64,000 bases of DNA, taken from Thinopyrum elongatum. Lineage: Eukaryota > Streptophyta > Magnoliopsida > Poales > Poaceae. Made by a program: the position numbers and the translations under genes. This document shows positions 11,117 to 21,429 of this stretch, in pieces. The stretch's first letter is position 1. The number at the start of each line of letters is the position of its first letter. The DNA is taken from positions 327,936,929 through 328,000,928 of the forward strand of contig CM022301.1 of assembly GCA_011799875.1 (NCBI GenBank), given 5' to 3'. The notes under the pieces were generated by a model. The model had not been told where the DNA came from, made no database searches, and was given only the letters and a program-made list of their open reading frames with translations.

Positions 11117-11130
11117 AAGCTTGGGGATGC
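11117..11130 (+). other. W1 polypurine tract
   Basis: AAGCTTGGGGATGC directly before the TGATACGTCT LTR start, preceded by TACTCGAGGACGAGCAGG. The same arrangement occurs before the 3' LTRs of G and C. Confidence 0.85.
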
Positions 11131-11912
11131 TGATACGTCTCTAAGCTATCTATAATTTATGAAGTATTCATGCCATGTTTACAAAAAAATTATATGGTTT
11201 TGGTGCACTTTTATAAGATTTGAATGGAACTAACCCGGACTGACATTGTTTTCAGCAGAACTACCGTGGTGTTGTTTTTTGTGCAGAAATAAAAGTTCTT
11301 GGATTGGGCTGAAAATTTACGGTGATTTTTTATGGACCAAAAGAGACCCCCGAAGCTTCGTGGAAGGACCAGAAGAGCCACGAGGACACGAAAAGCTTAG
11401 TAGGCGCGCCCTGGGGGGTAGGGAGGGCCTACCGAGCTTGTCTCTTCCTCATGAGCCCCTGACGTAAAAGCAACGCCAAAAATTCCTATAAATATAGAAA
11501 ACCCTAGAAAGAAACGAAGAACTTCTGCTCCACCGCCACAAGCCTCTGTGCCAAAGAGATCTCATCTGGAGGCCTTCTCTGGCACCCTCCCGGAGGGAGG
11601 AAATCATAATCGGAGGCCATCTTCATCATCATGGCGGTCTCCATGACGAGGAGGGAGTAGTTCACCCTCGGGGCTGAGGGTATGTACCAGCACCTATGTG
11701 TTTGATCTCTCTCTCTCTCTCTCTCCCTCTCTCTCTCTCTCTCGTGTTCTTGATTTGGCACGATCTTGATGTATCGCGAGCTTTGTTAATATAGTCGGAT
11801 CGTATGGTGTTTTTCCCTCTCTATCTTGTTGTGATGAATTGAGTATTTTCCTTTGAGGTTTCACTATTATCGGATTGAATATATTGGATTTGAGAACACC
11901 TGATGTATGTCT
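11131..11912 (+). repeat. W1 3' LTR, left 782 bp
   Basis: Matches the start of the W2 LTR (62050 onward) up to GATGTATGTCT, then changes abruptly to unrelated sequence. It has a TATA box (TATAAATA, 11487-11494), a degenerate GGCGCGCC palindrome near 11401-11440 and a CT microsatellite (11704-11744). Confidence 0.88.
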
Positions 11913-12119
11913 GGGGTGCAATGGGAACCCCAGACCTCAGACGAGGTGGGGAATGAAGACTGCCCTCTCCCTAAGATTGGGAGTGGGCACGCATTGGTTT
12001 GGCTCCAGCAGCCGGGTGGCAACATTGGCACGGATATACCCCGTGCTCCGTAGCTCCAGGATCGTGCCCTCCGTAATGTAGGTGTCGGCCCAGTGCCCCT
12101 TCAAAGTGGTGTCAGCCAT
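11913..12119 (-). pseudogene. Antisense ORF fragment, putative gypsy-type transposon protein N-terminus
   Basis: From the ATG at 12119 the minus strand reads about 69 codons: an N-terminus beginning MADTTLKGHW and continuing through LRERAVFIPHLV and GLGFPLHP to the junction at 11913. The last motif (hydrophobic stretch followed by GLGFPLHP) is typical of the plant protein family annotated as putative gypsy-type transposon (Transposase_28-like). The rest is lost where the sequence switches to W1 LTR. This family is often found antisense to pol in grass retrotransposons. Assignment is from motif memory, not a search. Confidence 0.5.
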
Positions 12120-12794
12120 GGCTGGGAAGTGGGAGCTGTGGGCGCTGAGGGGGGAGGTGTGGATTCAAAATTGGATCTGGGCGCTAGAGCTCGAAAGGCG
12201 GTAGGCAAGGAGGAATGGAAGCCTACTATTGCTATCGCTCTCCCTTTGCTCTTATAGGCCGGTAAAAGGCCAAGAGTCCCTCCGGTCGCGCTGTTAAAAT
12301 CGCCACTACCCAAAAAAGATGCCATTATGCGTACGGGGAGAAACAAAATCTTTATGATATCCCTTAAAAACGGGCATGATCTCTACTTCGATGGGACGTG
12401 CCAATGGGAAATTTTCCTCGGGCCGCAATTCGAGCAATAGTAACTAACCCGCCTAGTTATAGTTGGTGCCGCTTCAGTAAAGTTGTTAGACCGTAGGTGC
12501 TGTTCACACCTGTGCGGCTGGCCTTCGAGGCTAAGTAACCCCACATCTTCGGATGCCACGCAAGTTCGGACGAATCCTGCTTGGGGGGTGGGGGCAATTC
12601 CATCGAGGAAGGGCCCGTGATAGCTCGCAATAAAGGGGAAGATCCCGAATCATCGAAGGAGGAACTCGTCTGTCAAGCCAAGGACTCCGGAGCTGAAGTC
12701 ACTCAACCGAAGAGCGTCGTCCTCGGCATAGAAGACCAGTTCAGGGGCTACTGACAGTGTCTTGGACTATGGGGTACCAACCTAGTTGGCCCAC
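11913..12794 (+). mobile_element. 3' end fragment of another gypsy-like element
   Basis: GTTCAGGGGCTACTGACAG (to 12757) looks like the purine-rich end that precedes 3' LTRs in several grass gypsy elements, and TGTCTTGGACTATGGGG at 12758 fits an LTR start. Only 37 bp of that LTR remain before element D begins at 12795. Upstream lies non-coding sequence plus an antisense ORF fragment (11913-12119). An antisense ORF between pol and the 3' LTR is known in Grande-type elements of maize. The left end is truncated against W1. Confidence 0.5.
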
Positions 12795-15618
12795 TATAAC
12801 ACCCTTGTAATTATGCTACAGTGATCCCTGACTAATGATACCATGTCATTCTATTTTGCTAAGCTTAATCTCTCCTGGATAAAAACCTAAGTCAAATTCA
12901 AATGCAAATTGCAAGTGAAATTTAAAGTTTCCCAAACATGGTGGCAAAATAGTCCATCATTTAGCAAATATTCCATAACAATTATTTATTAAGGAAAACA
13001 ACATCACTTATTTTCTTATAAATGGGCTATAGCAATTAAAACAGTGCTAAATCGGTATATTTAAATGCTTTTCCATCTATGCAAAATTCAAACAGCTTCA
13101 AATATGTTCCAAACTTTTTGTGGCAGTGCCAAATAATGCAAAGTAAATATGTGGCCAAGTCCTATATTTTACAAAATTCATTTGATGGCTAAATAAAATA
13201 AGTTGCTGCTGTAAAAGAAAAACATAAAAGGAAATAGAAAGAAAAGGAGAAAGGCCATTGTGCACAGTGCCTGGCCCAGCCAGCCCAGCCGCCCCTCCTC
13301 CTTCCTCCTGTTCACGGGAGGGGCCATCCACCCGGCCATGGCCGCGCCATGGCGCGAGCCGGCCATCCCTTGGTCCCCTTGGAGTATAAGGTTGAGCCCC
13401 CCCGACCCCCGCTGATGAACCCTAGTCCTCCCTCTCTTCCTCCCTGCATCGTTTCTTCCACCCCGAGCACCCACCTGAGACGTCATGGCCGCGCCGCCGT
13501 GAATCCTGTGGCTACCGAACTCCCCTCGCCTCCTCTTCATGTCCATGAGCTCCATCGGGCTCCTCTTCGTACTCTGCACCACGAGATCAAAGCCGGGAGC
13601 CCCGGCAATGCCGCCCACGCCCGTCCCCCCTTGTTGTAATCCGCTTCTGCCTCGTCGTTGATCTGCACCACCCCGCCACCCCGGTCATCGCAAGTATGTC
13701 CCCGGCCTTCCTCTCGGAGAGCCGTGCCGATTCCTCCCTTTCCCCATCTTCTCCTCCTCCGTGGGACGCCATGGCCAAGCGCCGGAACTCGTCCTCCTAG
13801 ATGCACTCACCGCGCCCCCGTGTAGCCCCTGCCCCTGCGTGCTCGCTGCCTCGGTCGCGCAGAGCGCACGCGCGCGCCCGGCCCACACCACACCCGCTGC
13901 CGCCCGCGCCCCCACATGCCCCGTGTTGTGCTGCTATGGCTGCTGCTCCTCCCCACTACTGTTGCCTCCCCTGCCGCCGCTTGCTCTGCTTCTATTGCGG
14001 CTAGCTACCGCAACCGCCGCCGCCTCCTGCTACCCCTCCTCCCCCCCGCACCGGCACTCGTCGCTGCTACCTGCACTCTGCGGCCGCCGTGCGCTCGCCG
14101 CACCCGCTACCGCCAACCCCTATCGGACGCATCCGGCCACGGCCTCGCCCCCACTGTGTGTGCCTATGTGTGCGCACGGCCACACTATGGTGGCCGCCTG
14201 TGCCACTGCCATGTGGGACCCCCACTGCTAATTAGTTTAATTAACTAATAACTAAAATTAGTTAAGTTAATAGTCACTGACACTAGGCCCCACCTCTTGA
14301 TTAGCCTAATTAGTTTAATTAAAAACTCTATTTAATTAGCATGAGCCTATGACATGTGGGTCCTAGTGGACCCATTGACTAGTCAACATGGACCAGTCAA
14401 CTACCGAGTCAGCAGATAACCCGGCCCCACCATCAGTCTCTGTGTGCACTGAACCGGGTACAGTTCTGGGTGCATTTACCATTTTTCCTTTTTAAATTGA
14501 ATTAAATAAAAATCCAGAAATTCATTAAAACTTTGGAAATTCGTATAAAATAAACCATAACTCGGATGAAAAAGATTTATATATGAAAAATGATCAGAAA
14601 AATGAGATTAATCTGTGTATGCCCTTCACATACCTGTCACATGCCTCTAACACTGCAAACCTAGAACCTTCCCATCTGGTTCGTTTGTCCGATAACTGCC
14701 TAAAGCCGAGAAAATATTCAAAGATATTTTCCCGCTCCGTCTGCAACGCGTAGCACTGCATTAGGTCACCCCTAGCACAGCTTATTGCCATGTCATGCAT
14801 TGTGATGCATTTGTTTGCATTATATTTATTGTTTCTCCCCCCTCTTCTCTCCGGTAGACCCTGAAGCTGACGCAGCTCCCGAGTACGACTATGCGCCTGA
14901 CGTCCAGCCCCTCTCAGCAGAGCTTCCAGGCAAGCAAAACCCCCTTGATCATTCCTATATCACCCATTCTTTCTCTCTCATGCTTGCATTATATTTTGCT
15001 ACTGTTGTTTGATAGCTCATATTCTGATGCATAGCCTGCTTTTGTAACCTGCCGTTGTCACTTTACCAATTATCCTATATGCTTAGTATAGGTTGGTTAG
15101 TGATCCATTAGTGGCCCTGCACCCTTGTCCGTGTTGCCATGCTTTGCTTCTGGATGACTCGATCAATGTGATCGAGGTGCAGAGACCGACACATCACCGG
15201 CACCCCCCTTTAGTTGTGCTACTTTGCAGAGATACTATCGAGTGCCGACGGTGATACCTTAAATCTCACTACTGATGATATCTTTGTAGTGTAGCTAATC
15301 GGTCGTGGATTACTGAGGGTGATTCCTCATTCACCACTCCCGATGATGACTCTGTCGTGCAACACCTCAAGTGTGAACCCTTTGAGGGTGATTCCTCCAG
15401 TGTCACCTTGATGGTTACATCAAGTGGGAATCCATCGGGGGTGATTCCTCATATTCCCCATGATGCTATGGACATGCAAATACTTTGACCTTCACCTCAG
15501 TCCTTTGTTGAAGTCGGGTCGGCCCAAGGGGTACCCGCGAGAGTTATTGAAGTCGGGTTGACCATGAGGGTACCCGCGAGATAATGATGCGACATGAGTG
15601 GGTAGGCAGAGACCGCCC
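12795..15618 (+). repeat. D 5' LTR, first part
   Basis: Begins with the TGTAACACCC-type terminus. It holds a GC-rich core (13250-14225) that gives overlapping spurious frames on both strands, then an AATTAGTTTAATTAA-rich stretch (14227-14345) and a segment near 14850-14940 similar in order to the B LTR. Ends at 15618 with CGCCC, duplicated at 60072. No gene seen. Confidence 0.8.
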
Positions 15619-17100
15619 TGATGACCCACAAGTATAGGGGATCAATCATAGTCATTTCGATAAGTAAGAGTATCGAACCCAACGAGGAGCAGAAGGAAAT
15701 GACAAGTGGTTTTTAGCAAGGTATTTTCTGCAAGCACTGAAATAGTCGGTAACAAGTAGTTTGATAGCAAGATAATTTGTAACGAGCAAATAACGGTAAC
15801 AGTAAATAAAGTGTAGCAAGGTAGCCCAATCCCTTTGTGGCAAAGGACAGGCCAAAACGGTCTCTTATGATAAGCAATGCGTTCTTGAGGATACACGGGA
15901 ATTTCACCATATCACTTTCATCATGTTGGTTTGATTTGTGTTCGCTACTTTGATAATTTGATATGTGGGTGGACCGGTGCTTAGGTGTTGTTCTTACTTG
16001 AACAAACCTCCTACTTATGATTAACCCCCTCGCAAGCATCCGCAACTACGAGAAAAGTATTAAGATAAAATCTAACCATAGCATTAAACATTTGGATCCA
16101 AAACAGTCCCTTACGAAGTAGCGCATAAACTAGGGTTTAAGCTTTTGTCACTCTAGCAACCCATCATCTAATAACTACTCCACAATGCATTCCCTTAGGC
16201 CAAAATATGGTGAAGTGCCATGTAGTCGATGTTCACATGACACCACTAAGGGAATCACAACATACATATCATCAAAATATCGAACACATATCAAGTTCAC
16301 ATGATTATTTGCAACATGACTTCTCCCGTGACCTCAAGAACAAAAGTAACTACTCACAAATAATAATCATGCTCAAGATCAGAGGGGTATTAAATAGCAT
16401 AATGGATCTGAACATATAATCTTCCACCAAATAAACCATATAGTAATCAACTACAAGATGTAATCAACACTACTAGTCACCCACAGGTACCAATCTGAGG
16501 GTCCGGTACAAAGATTGAACACAAGAGATGAACTAGGGTTTGAGAGGAGATGGTGTTGTTGAAGATGTTGATGGAGATTGCCCTCCCAAAGATGAGAGGG
16601 TTGTTGGTGATGATGATGGCGATGATTTCCCCCTCCGGGAGGGAAGTTCCCTCGGCGGAATCGCTCCGCCGGAGGGCAAAAGTGCTCCTGCCCAAGTTGT
16701 CTTCCCCTCATTTTTTCTAGGTGAAAATTACCTTTATACCAGAAGATGGGCACCGAAGGTGGGCCATGCTGGGCACAACCCACCAGGGCGCGCCTGGGGG
16801 CCCAAGCGCGCCCTGGTGTCTTGTGCTCACCAGGGTGCCCCCTCCGGTAGTTATTTGCTCCAGTATTTTATATTCCAAAATAATTCTCCGTAAATGTTCA
16901 GCTCATTTGGAGATGTGCAGAATAGGTAACTCTGACGTAGCTTTTTCAGGCCCAGAATTCTAGCTGCCGGCATTCCCCCTCTTTGTGTAAACCTTGCATA
17001 TTATAAGAGAAAAGGCATTAGAATTACTCCAAAAAGCATTATTATGCATAAAAACATTATAAATATCAGTAGGAAAACATGATGCAAAATGGACGTATCA
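15619..17100 (-). repeat. E 3' LTR
   Basis: 1482 bp. On the plus strand it starts TGATGACCCACAAGTATAGG and ends GGACGTATCA, i.e. TGATACGTCC...GGGTCATCA in element orientation. It has a TATA box (GGTATAAAGG on minus, 16731-16740) and the paired-GGCGCGCC palindrome (about 16757-16845). Same family as the F LTRs. Confidence 0.92.
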
Positions 17101-17114
17101 ACTCCCCCAAGCGT
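17101..17114 (-). other. E polypurine tract
   Basis: On the minus strand CGCTTGGGGGAGT lies directly before the 3' LTR. F has the uneroded form AAGCTTGGGGGAGT. Confidence 0.8.
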
Positions 17115-18620
17115 AGACCTCGCTTGTCCTTAAGCGAAAAAAAAATCAAAAAACATAACCACATGCTTAGAGAGAGAGGTGTCGATAAAAACAAAATACG
17201 GACATAGAAGCATCATGCTTATTATTTTAACAGCAAAGCACTTTAACATAAAACTTTATCACACAACTTTTACCATATAACTTCTCATGAACAAGTAGCA
17301 ATTCATCACAACATTGAAGTATAAAGCATAAACCTTATTGAAAACCAACAAACTATGTTCTCAGTCAACTTTGCAACTACAATGCATCATATTTTCAGGA
17401 AGGGTCACGTGTCGGAGCCTTTAGGCAAGTCCACATACTCAACCATCATTTAACCTTCTATGATTGCTAACACTCACAGCATACCCATGAACAAAAAGTT
17501 TCAACCGAACATATAGAAAGATAGGGGCTTATAGTTTCGCCTCCCAACGTATTCACCTCAGGGGTGATGTCAACAATAATAACTCATGCTCACTCATATC
17601 CAACTGGATATATGTGCCTAGACCTTTCCTCACTACATGATGCTTGCAAAAAGAGAAAATAAAAAGGAATATGGAAGAATACTTTGACTCTTGCAAAAAA
17701 GTAAATACATAAAAGTAAAAGATATGCCCTTCACAGAGGGAAGCAGAGGTTGCCATGCGCTTTTTGTTTGTATGCCAAATCCTTTAATGCGAAAGAACGT
17801 CACGTTATATTGCCCCTTATGATAGCAACCTTTATTATGCAGTCTGTCGCTTTTATTATTTTGCCATCACAAGTTCGTACAACGCTCAATTTTCTCTTAC
17901 ACTAAATGATCCAACACATTTAGAAGCAAATTTTATTGCCTTATTGCACCGATGACAACTTACTTGAAGGATCTTACTCAATCCATAGGTAGGTATGGTG
18001 GACTCTCAAAATAAAATTTTGGGTTTAAGGGTTTTTTGGATGCACAAGTAGTATCTCTACTTAGTGCGGAGTTTTTGGCTAGCAAAGATATTGAGAAAGC
18101 ACCACATGTTGAAGGATCTATGACAATATAACTTCTATGTGAATATAAACAAACATAAATCATTATGTTGTCTTCCTTGTCCAACGTCAACAATTTTGAC
18201 ATATAATATTTAATGGGGGCTCACAATCATAAAAGATGTCCAAGATACTGTATTTGCATGTGAATCTTCTCTTCCCTTATTAATTCTTTCATGAATTGCA
18301 TCATTGACCAATGCTATGTTTGTCAATCTCCAATAAATTTTACCACTTATACTTTTCCTTATGTGATGTCATTACTTACCATAAGATTAGCATATGATCT
18401 TTTTCATTTATTTTCCTTTCTTTTTATTGAAACATAAGAGTAAAGAAACAAAACTCAAACTACTCTTTATTATATATCTCGCACACGATTACATACATAG
18501 ATAGATCACTATGCAAGCACTCAAAAAGAAAGGATCGAACTAAACTTTTATTCTACTAAATCATAGGATAACTAAAGACCGAACTAAAATAGGTAAAGGC
18601 AAAGATAGTGGTGGTGATAC
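17115..18620 (-). other. E non-coding region between extra ORF and 3' LTR
   Basis: No credible ORF. Block 17700-18065 is shared with F (30346-30680) and W1 (9810-10170), including the complements of CTTCCCTCTGTGAAGGGC, AAGGGGCAATATAACGTGACG and CCTTCAAGTAAGTTGTCATC. The stretch 17160-17640 matches the F region just before its polypurine tract. Confidence 0.75.
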
Positions 18621-18669
18621 GATACCGAGGCACCTCCCCCAAGCTTGGCACAATCCAAGGGGAGTGCCC
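18621..18669 (-). promoter_or_regulatory. Hairpin module of E (variant)
   Basis: On the minus strand GGGCACTCCCCTTGG ... GTGCCAAGCTTGGGGGAGG ... TCGGTATCG, a diverged form of the double hairpin found in W1, G and C. It again contains the polypurine-tract motif AAGCTTGGGG and ends in CGGTATCG. It starts a dozen bases after the stop codon of the extra ORF. Confidence 0.55.
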
Positions 18670-18680
18670 ATACCAAGAAC

Positions 18681-19079
18681 TCAAGTCTCCTTTGTTGGGG
18701 AAGATGATGATGGTGGTGGTGGTGAGGTAGCGTCACACTTCAGGCTCGGGAGGTACTCTAATCTACGAATGATGCTCCGGAGGGCGATGACTTGCTCTTG
18801 CAACAGAATATTTTCACGAGTGAGATATTTATTTTGTACACGAACCGTTTCAATGATCTTAAAAGCTTCAATTTCAGTAGGGGTAAGATGATCATAGTAA
18901 GGTTGAAGGATGTCTTCCTCTTCTGCCGCTAGAAAGGCCTGCCCTACTGCAAGAACTTGACCTCCTACGATTTCCTTGACCTTGTCACCCTTGATGGTTT
19001 CCTCTGGTTCCTCTCTCTTTAGTTCTATCTTCATCAACCAAGCATCCCCTTCTACTTTGTCGGAGGAGGGAGAAGACAT
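18681..19079 (-). CDS. Extra 3' ORF of element E, function unknown (132 aa)
   Basis: Open from the ATG at 19079-19077 (an upstream ATG at 19115 is also in frame) to the stop at 18681. It lies downstream of integrase in the same orientation, where Athila elements often carry an env-like ORF, but it is much shorter and I see no membrane segment or signal peptide. The N-terminus is Ser/Pro then charged. Residues about 70-115 have regular Leu/Ile spacing (ENILLQEQVIALRSIIRRL) suggesting a coiled coil, and the tail is SPPPPSSSSPTKET. It is uninterrupted in an element whose pol is broken. It is preceded by a TATA box and the LTR-type palindrome, suggesting separate transcription. No homologue is recognised. 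Confidence 0.55.
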   Translation of the reverse strand: MSSPSSDKVEGDAWLMKIELKREEPEETIKGDKVKEIVGGQVLAVGQAFLAAEEEDILQPYYDHLTPTEIEAFKIIETVRVQNKYLTRENILLQEQVIALRSIIRRLEYLPSLKCDATSPPPPSSSSPTKET

Positions 19080-19159
19080 GATGCCTGGCTTGACAGATCT
19101 AACAGAAAACAGCAAGAAAGAAGAACAGAAGATTTCTCCGCGATACGGTGGTCAATATG

Positions 19160-19300
19160 TTCGGGGGGTATATAAAAAAATTATCTTGGGAAACAAGCAA
19201 ACGAGAGAAAAATGAAGTCGGGAAGGTTCCCGAGGTGGGCACAACCCACCAGGGCGCGCCAGGCAAGCCAGGCGCACCATGGTGTCTTGTGCCCTCCTGG
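19160..19300 (-). promoter_or_regulatory. LTR-like internal promoter upstream of E extra ORF
   Basis: Reading the minus strand: a palindrome with GGCGCGCC and GTGGGTTGTGCCCACC (19232-19300), then a TATATA box (about 19168-19176), then the ORF start 90 bp downstream at 19079. The same palindrome-then-TATA order marks the promoters of the LTRs of W, F and G. The sequence shows the motifs; promoter activity is inferred. Confidence 0.5.
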
Positions 19301-19406
19301 TTGTTTATTATTTTCCTAATTTTTAAAATATTCCAAAACTAACAAAAAATATTTTTGTTGATTTTTCGGAGTCCATTTACTTACCGTATCATGTACCTCC
19401 TCTTTT

Positions 19407-19550
19407 TCAGGATTCTGGAGTGTTTCGGAAGGTTTCTTTTATGTGTTCCTCCGGTGTCATGGTTTGAATAATATTGCTTTCAACATTAATAGGCGTACCT
19501 GAGATATAGTGTTTAATTCTTTGCCCATTTACCACCTTCGGGTTAGTACC
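19407..19550 (-). pseudogene. E integrase, C-terminal end
   Basis: Contains NPKVVNGQRIKHYISG and ends at a TGA (19409-19407). It continues in frame from 26060-26132 once element G and one copy of its GTACC duplication are removed. No chromodomain follows, as expected for Athila-type rather than chromovirus integrase. The 100 bp below (19301-19406) are A/T-rich spacer. Confidence 0.8.
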
Positions 19551-21147
19551 TGATACGTCTCCAACGTATCTATAATTTTTGCTTGTTCCATGTTGTTATA
19601 TTATCATTCTTGGATGTTTTACAATCATTTTATAGCAACTTTATATCATTTTTTGGGACTAACCTATTGACATAGTGCCCAATGCCAGTTGCTATTTTTT
19701 GCTTGTTTTTTACTTCACAGAATATCAGTACCAAACGGAGTCCAAACGCAGCAAAACGTTTTTGAGAATTTTTATGGACCAGAAGGAACAACTTGGGCCA
19801 AAGAAGTACCAGAGGGGTTCCCCGAGGGGGGCACAACCCACTTGGGCGCGCCTGAGGGCCTAGGCACGCCCTGGTGGGTTGTGCCCACCTCGATGGCCTC
19901 CCGCACCGCCTCTTCGCCCAATAAATACCCAAATATTCCAGAAACCCTAGGGGAGTCGACAAAAACACAATTTCAGCCGCCGCAAGTTCCAGAACCACGA
20001 GATCCAATCTAGACACCATCACGGAGGAGTTCATCATCCTCATTGGTGCCTCTCCGATGATGCGTGCGTAGTTCATTGTAGAGCTATGGGTCTGTAGGCA
20101 GTAGCTAGATGGCTTCTTCTCTCGTTTTGATTCTCAATACAATGGTCTCTTGGAGATCTATTTGATGTAACTCTTTTTGCGGTGTGTTTGTTGGGATCCG
20201 ATGAACTTTGAGTTTATGATCAGATCTATATCCATGAAAGTTATTTGAGTTCTTTTGATCTCTTTTATGCATGATTACTTATAGCCTCGTATTTCTTCTT
20301 CGAATCTTTGGTTTAGTTAGGCCAACTAGATTGATTTTTCTTTCCATGGGAAGAGGTGCTTTGTGATGGGTTCGATCGTGCAGTGTTCTTTCCCAGTGAC
20401 AGAAGGGGCAGCAAGACATGCATGTATCATTGCTATTAAGGATAATAAGATGGGGGCTACTCCTACATGAATAGATCTCGTCTACATCATGTCATTGTTC
20501 TTATTGCATTACTCTGTTTCTCCATGAACTTAATACACTAGATGCAAGTTGGATAGCGGTCGATGTGTGGAGTAATAGTAGTAGATGCAGGCAGGAGTCG
20601 GTCTACTAATCTTGGACATGATGCCTATATAATGATCATTGCCTGGATATCGTCACAATTATTTGATGTTTTATCAATTGCCCAACGGTAATTTGTTTAC
20701 TCACCGTATGCTATTTTCTCGAGAGAAGCCACTAGTGAAATCTACGTCCCCCGAGTCTATTCTTCATCATATTTGCTTGCCGATCTATTTTTATTTGCTT
20801 TTATTTTTAGACCTATTATTCCAAAAACCCAAAAATACCTTGCTGCAATTTTTTGCTATGTATTTTATTTCGCGTTTTATCGAGATCTATTTATCCAATC
20901 TATCACAATTTTATCCCGTCAACTTGACAATTTCTGGCGCCGTTACCCGTAGAGGGATTGACAACCCCTCATAAGCGTCGAGTTGCAAGTATTTGTTCTT
21001 TGTGTGCAGGTATCGTTCACATAGTGTTGCTTGGTTCTCCTACTGGATTGATACCTTGGTTTCATAACTAAGGGAAATACCTACCGTAGTTGTGCTGCAT
21101 CATCCCTTCCTCTTTGGGGAAATATCAACGTAGTTCAAGCGACATCA
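19551..21147 (+). repeat. G 5' LTR
   Basis: 1597 bp, TGATACGTCT...GACATCA. Palindrome with GGCGCGCC at 19827-19890, eroded TATA (AATAAATA) near 19920. It also contains a primer-site-like TGGCGCCGTTACCCG (20935-20949) about 200 bp before its end, flanked by sequence resembling an internal leader. Highly similar to the 3' copy. Confidence 0.92.
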
Positions 21148-21158
21148 AAAGGAATTTC

Positions 21159-21235
21159 TAGCACTGTTGTCGGGGAGGATCAAGTCAAGATAGTCTCCCG
21201 ACAACTCGCCAATTTCTGGCGCCGTTGCCGGGGAG
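21159..21235 (+). other. G primer-binding site region, duplicated
   Basis: Two tRNA-Asp site-like sequences: TAGCACTGTTGTCGGGGAG (21159-21177, at the normal distance from the LTR) and TGGCGCCGTTGCCGGGGAG (21217-21235, an exact match). Between them TCTCCCGACAACT is an inverted copy of the first, giving a potential stem of about 12 bp. Which site is used is unknown. Confidence 0.75.
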
Positions 21236-21429
21236 ACATCATCAACATCTATCAGGTTCCTAATCACAAATCTCATCTCCTTGCAATTTAAATTATTTGC
21301 CATTTGCCTCTCATTTTCATCTCCCCCACTTCACAAAAAATTGCCATTTTATTTGCCCTCTTTTTCGTTCGTCTTTTTCTTGTGAGATCTATCTTTTTGT
21401 GTGTGATCTTGCTTGCCTACCTTGTCACT

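Larger units (their letters stand above)
5441..11912 (+). mobile_element. W1, non-autonomous Athila-like LTR retrotransposon, both LTRs truncated
   Basis: Order: 3' part of the 5' LTR (5441-6341), tRNA-Asp primer site, one decayed ORF of unknown function, 3.7 kb of non-coding internal sequence, polypurine tract, 5' part of the 3' LTR (11131-11912). There is no protease, RT, RNase H or integrase. The missing LTR parts are complementary: the 5' LTR begins, and the 3' LTR stops, at the same LTR position (GTCT, equivalent to 62794-62797 in W2). No target duplication can be checked. Confidence 0.85.

Noticed and set aside
13178..14248. Open frames of 90-156 codons in the D LTR.
   Set aside because: Same GC-rich effect as in the B LTR; frames overlap on both strands and have no recognisable domain.
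16207..16419. 70-codon frame recurring at 26850, 32007 and 59165.
   Set aside because: Present in all E/F LTRs on the same LTR strand, so recurrence is due to LTR copies; no start context or domain supports a gene.
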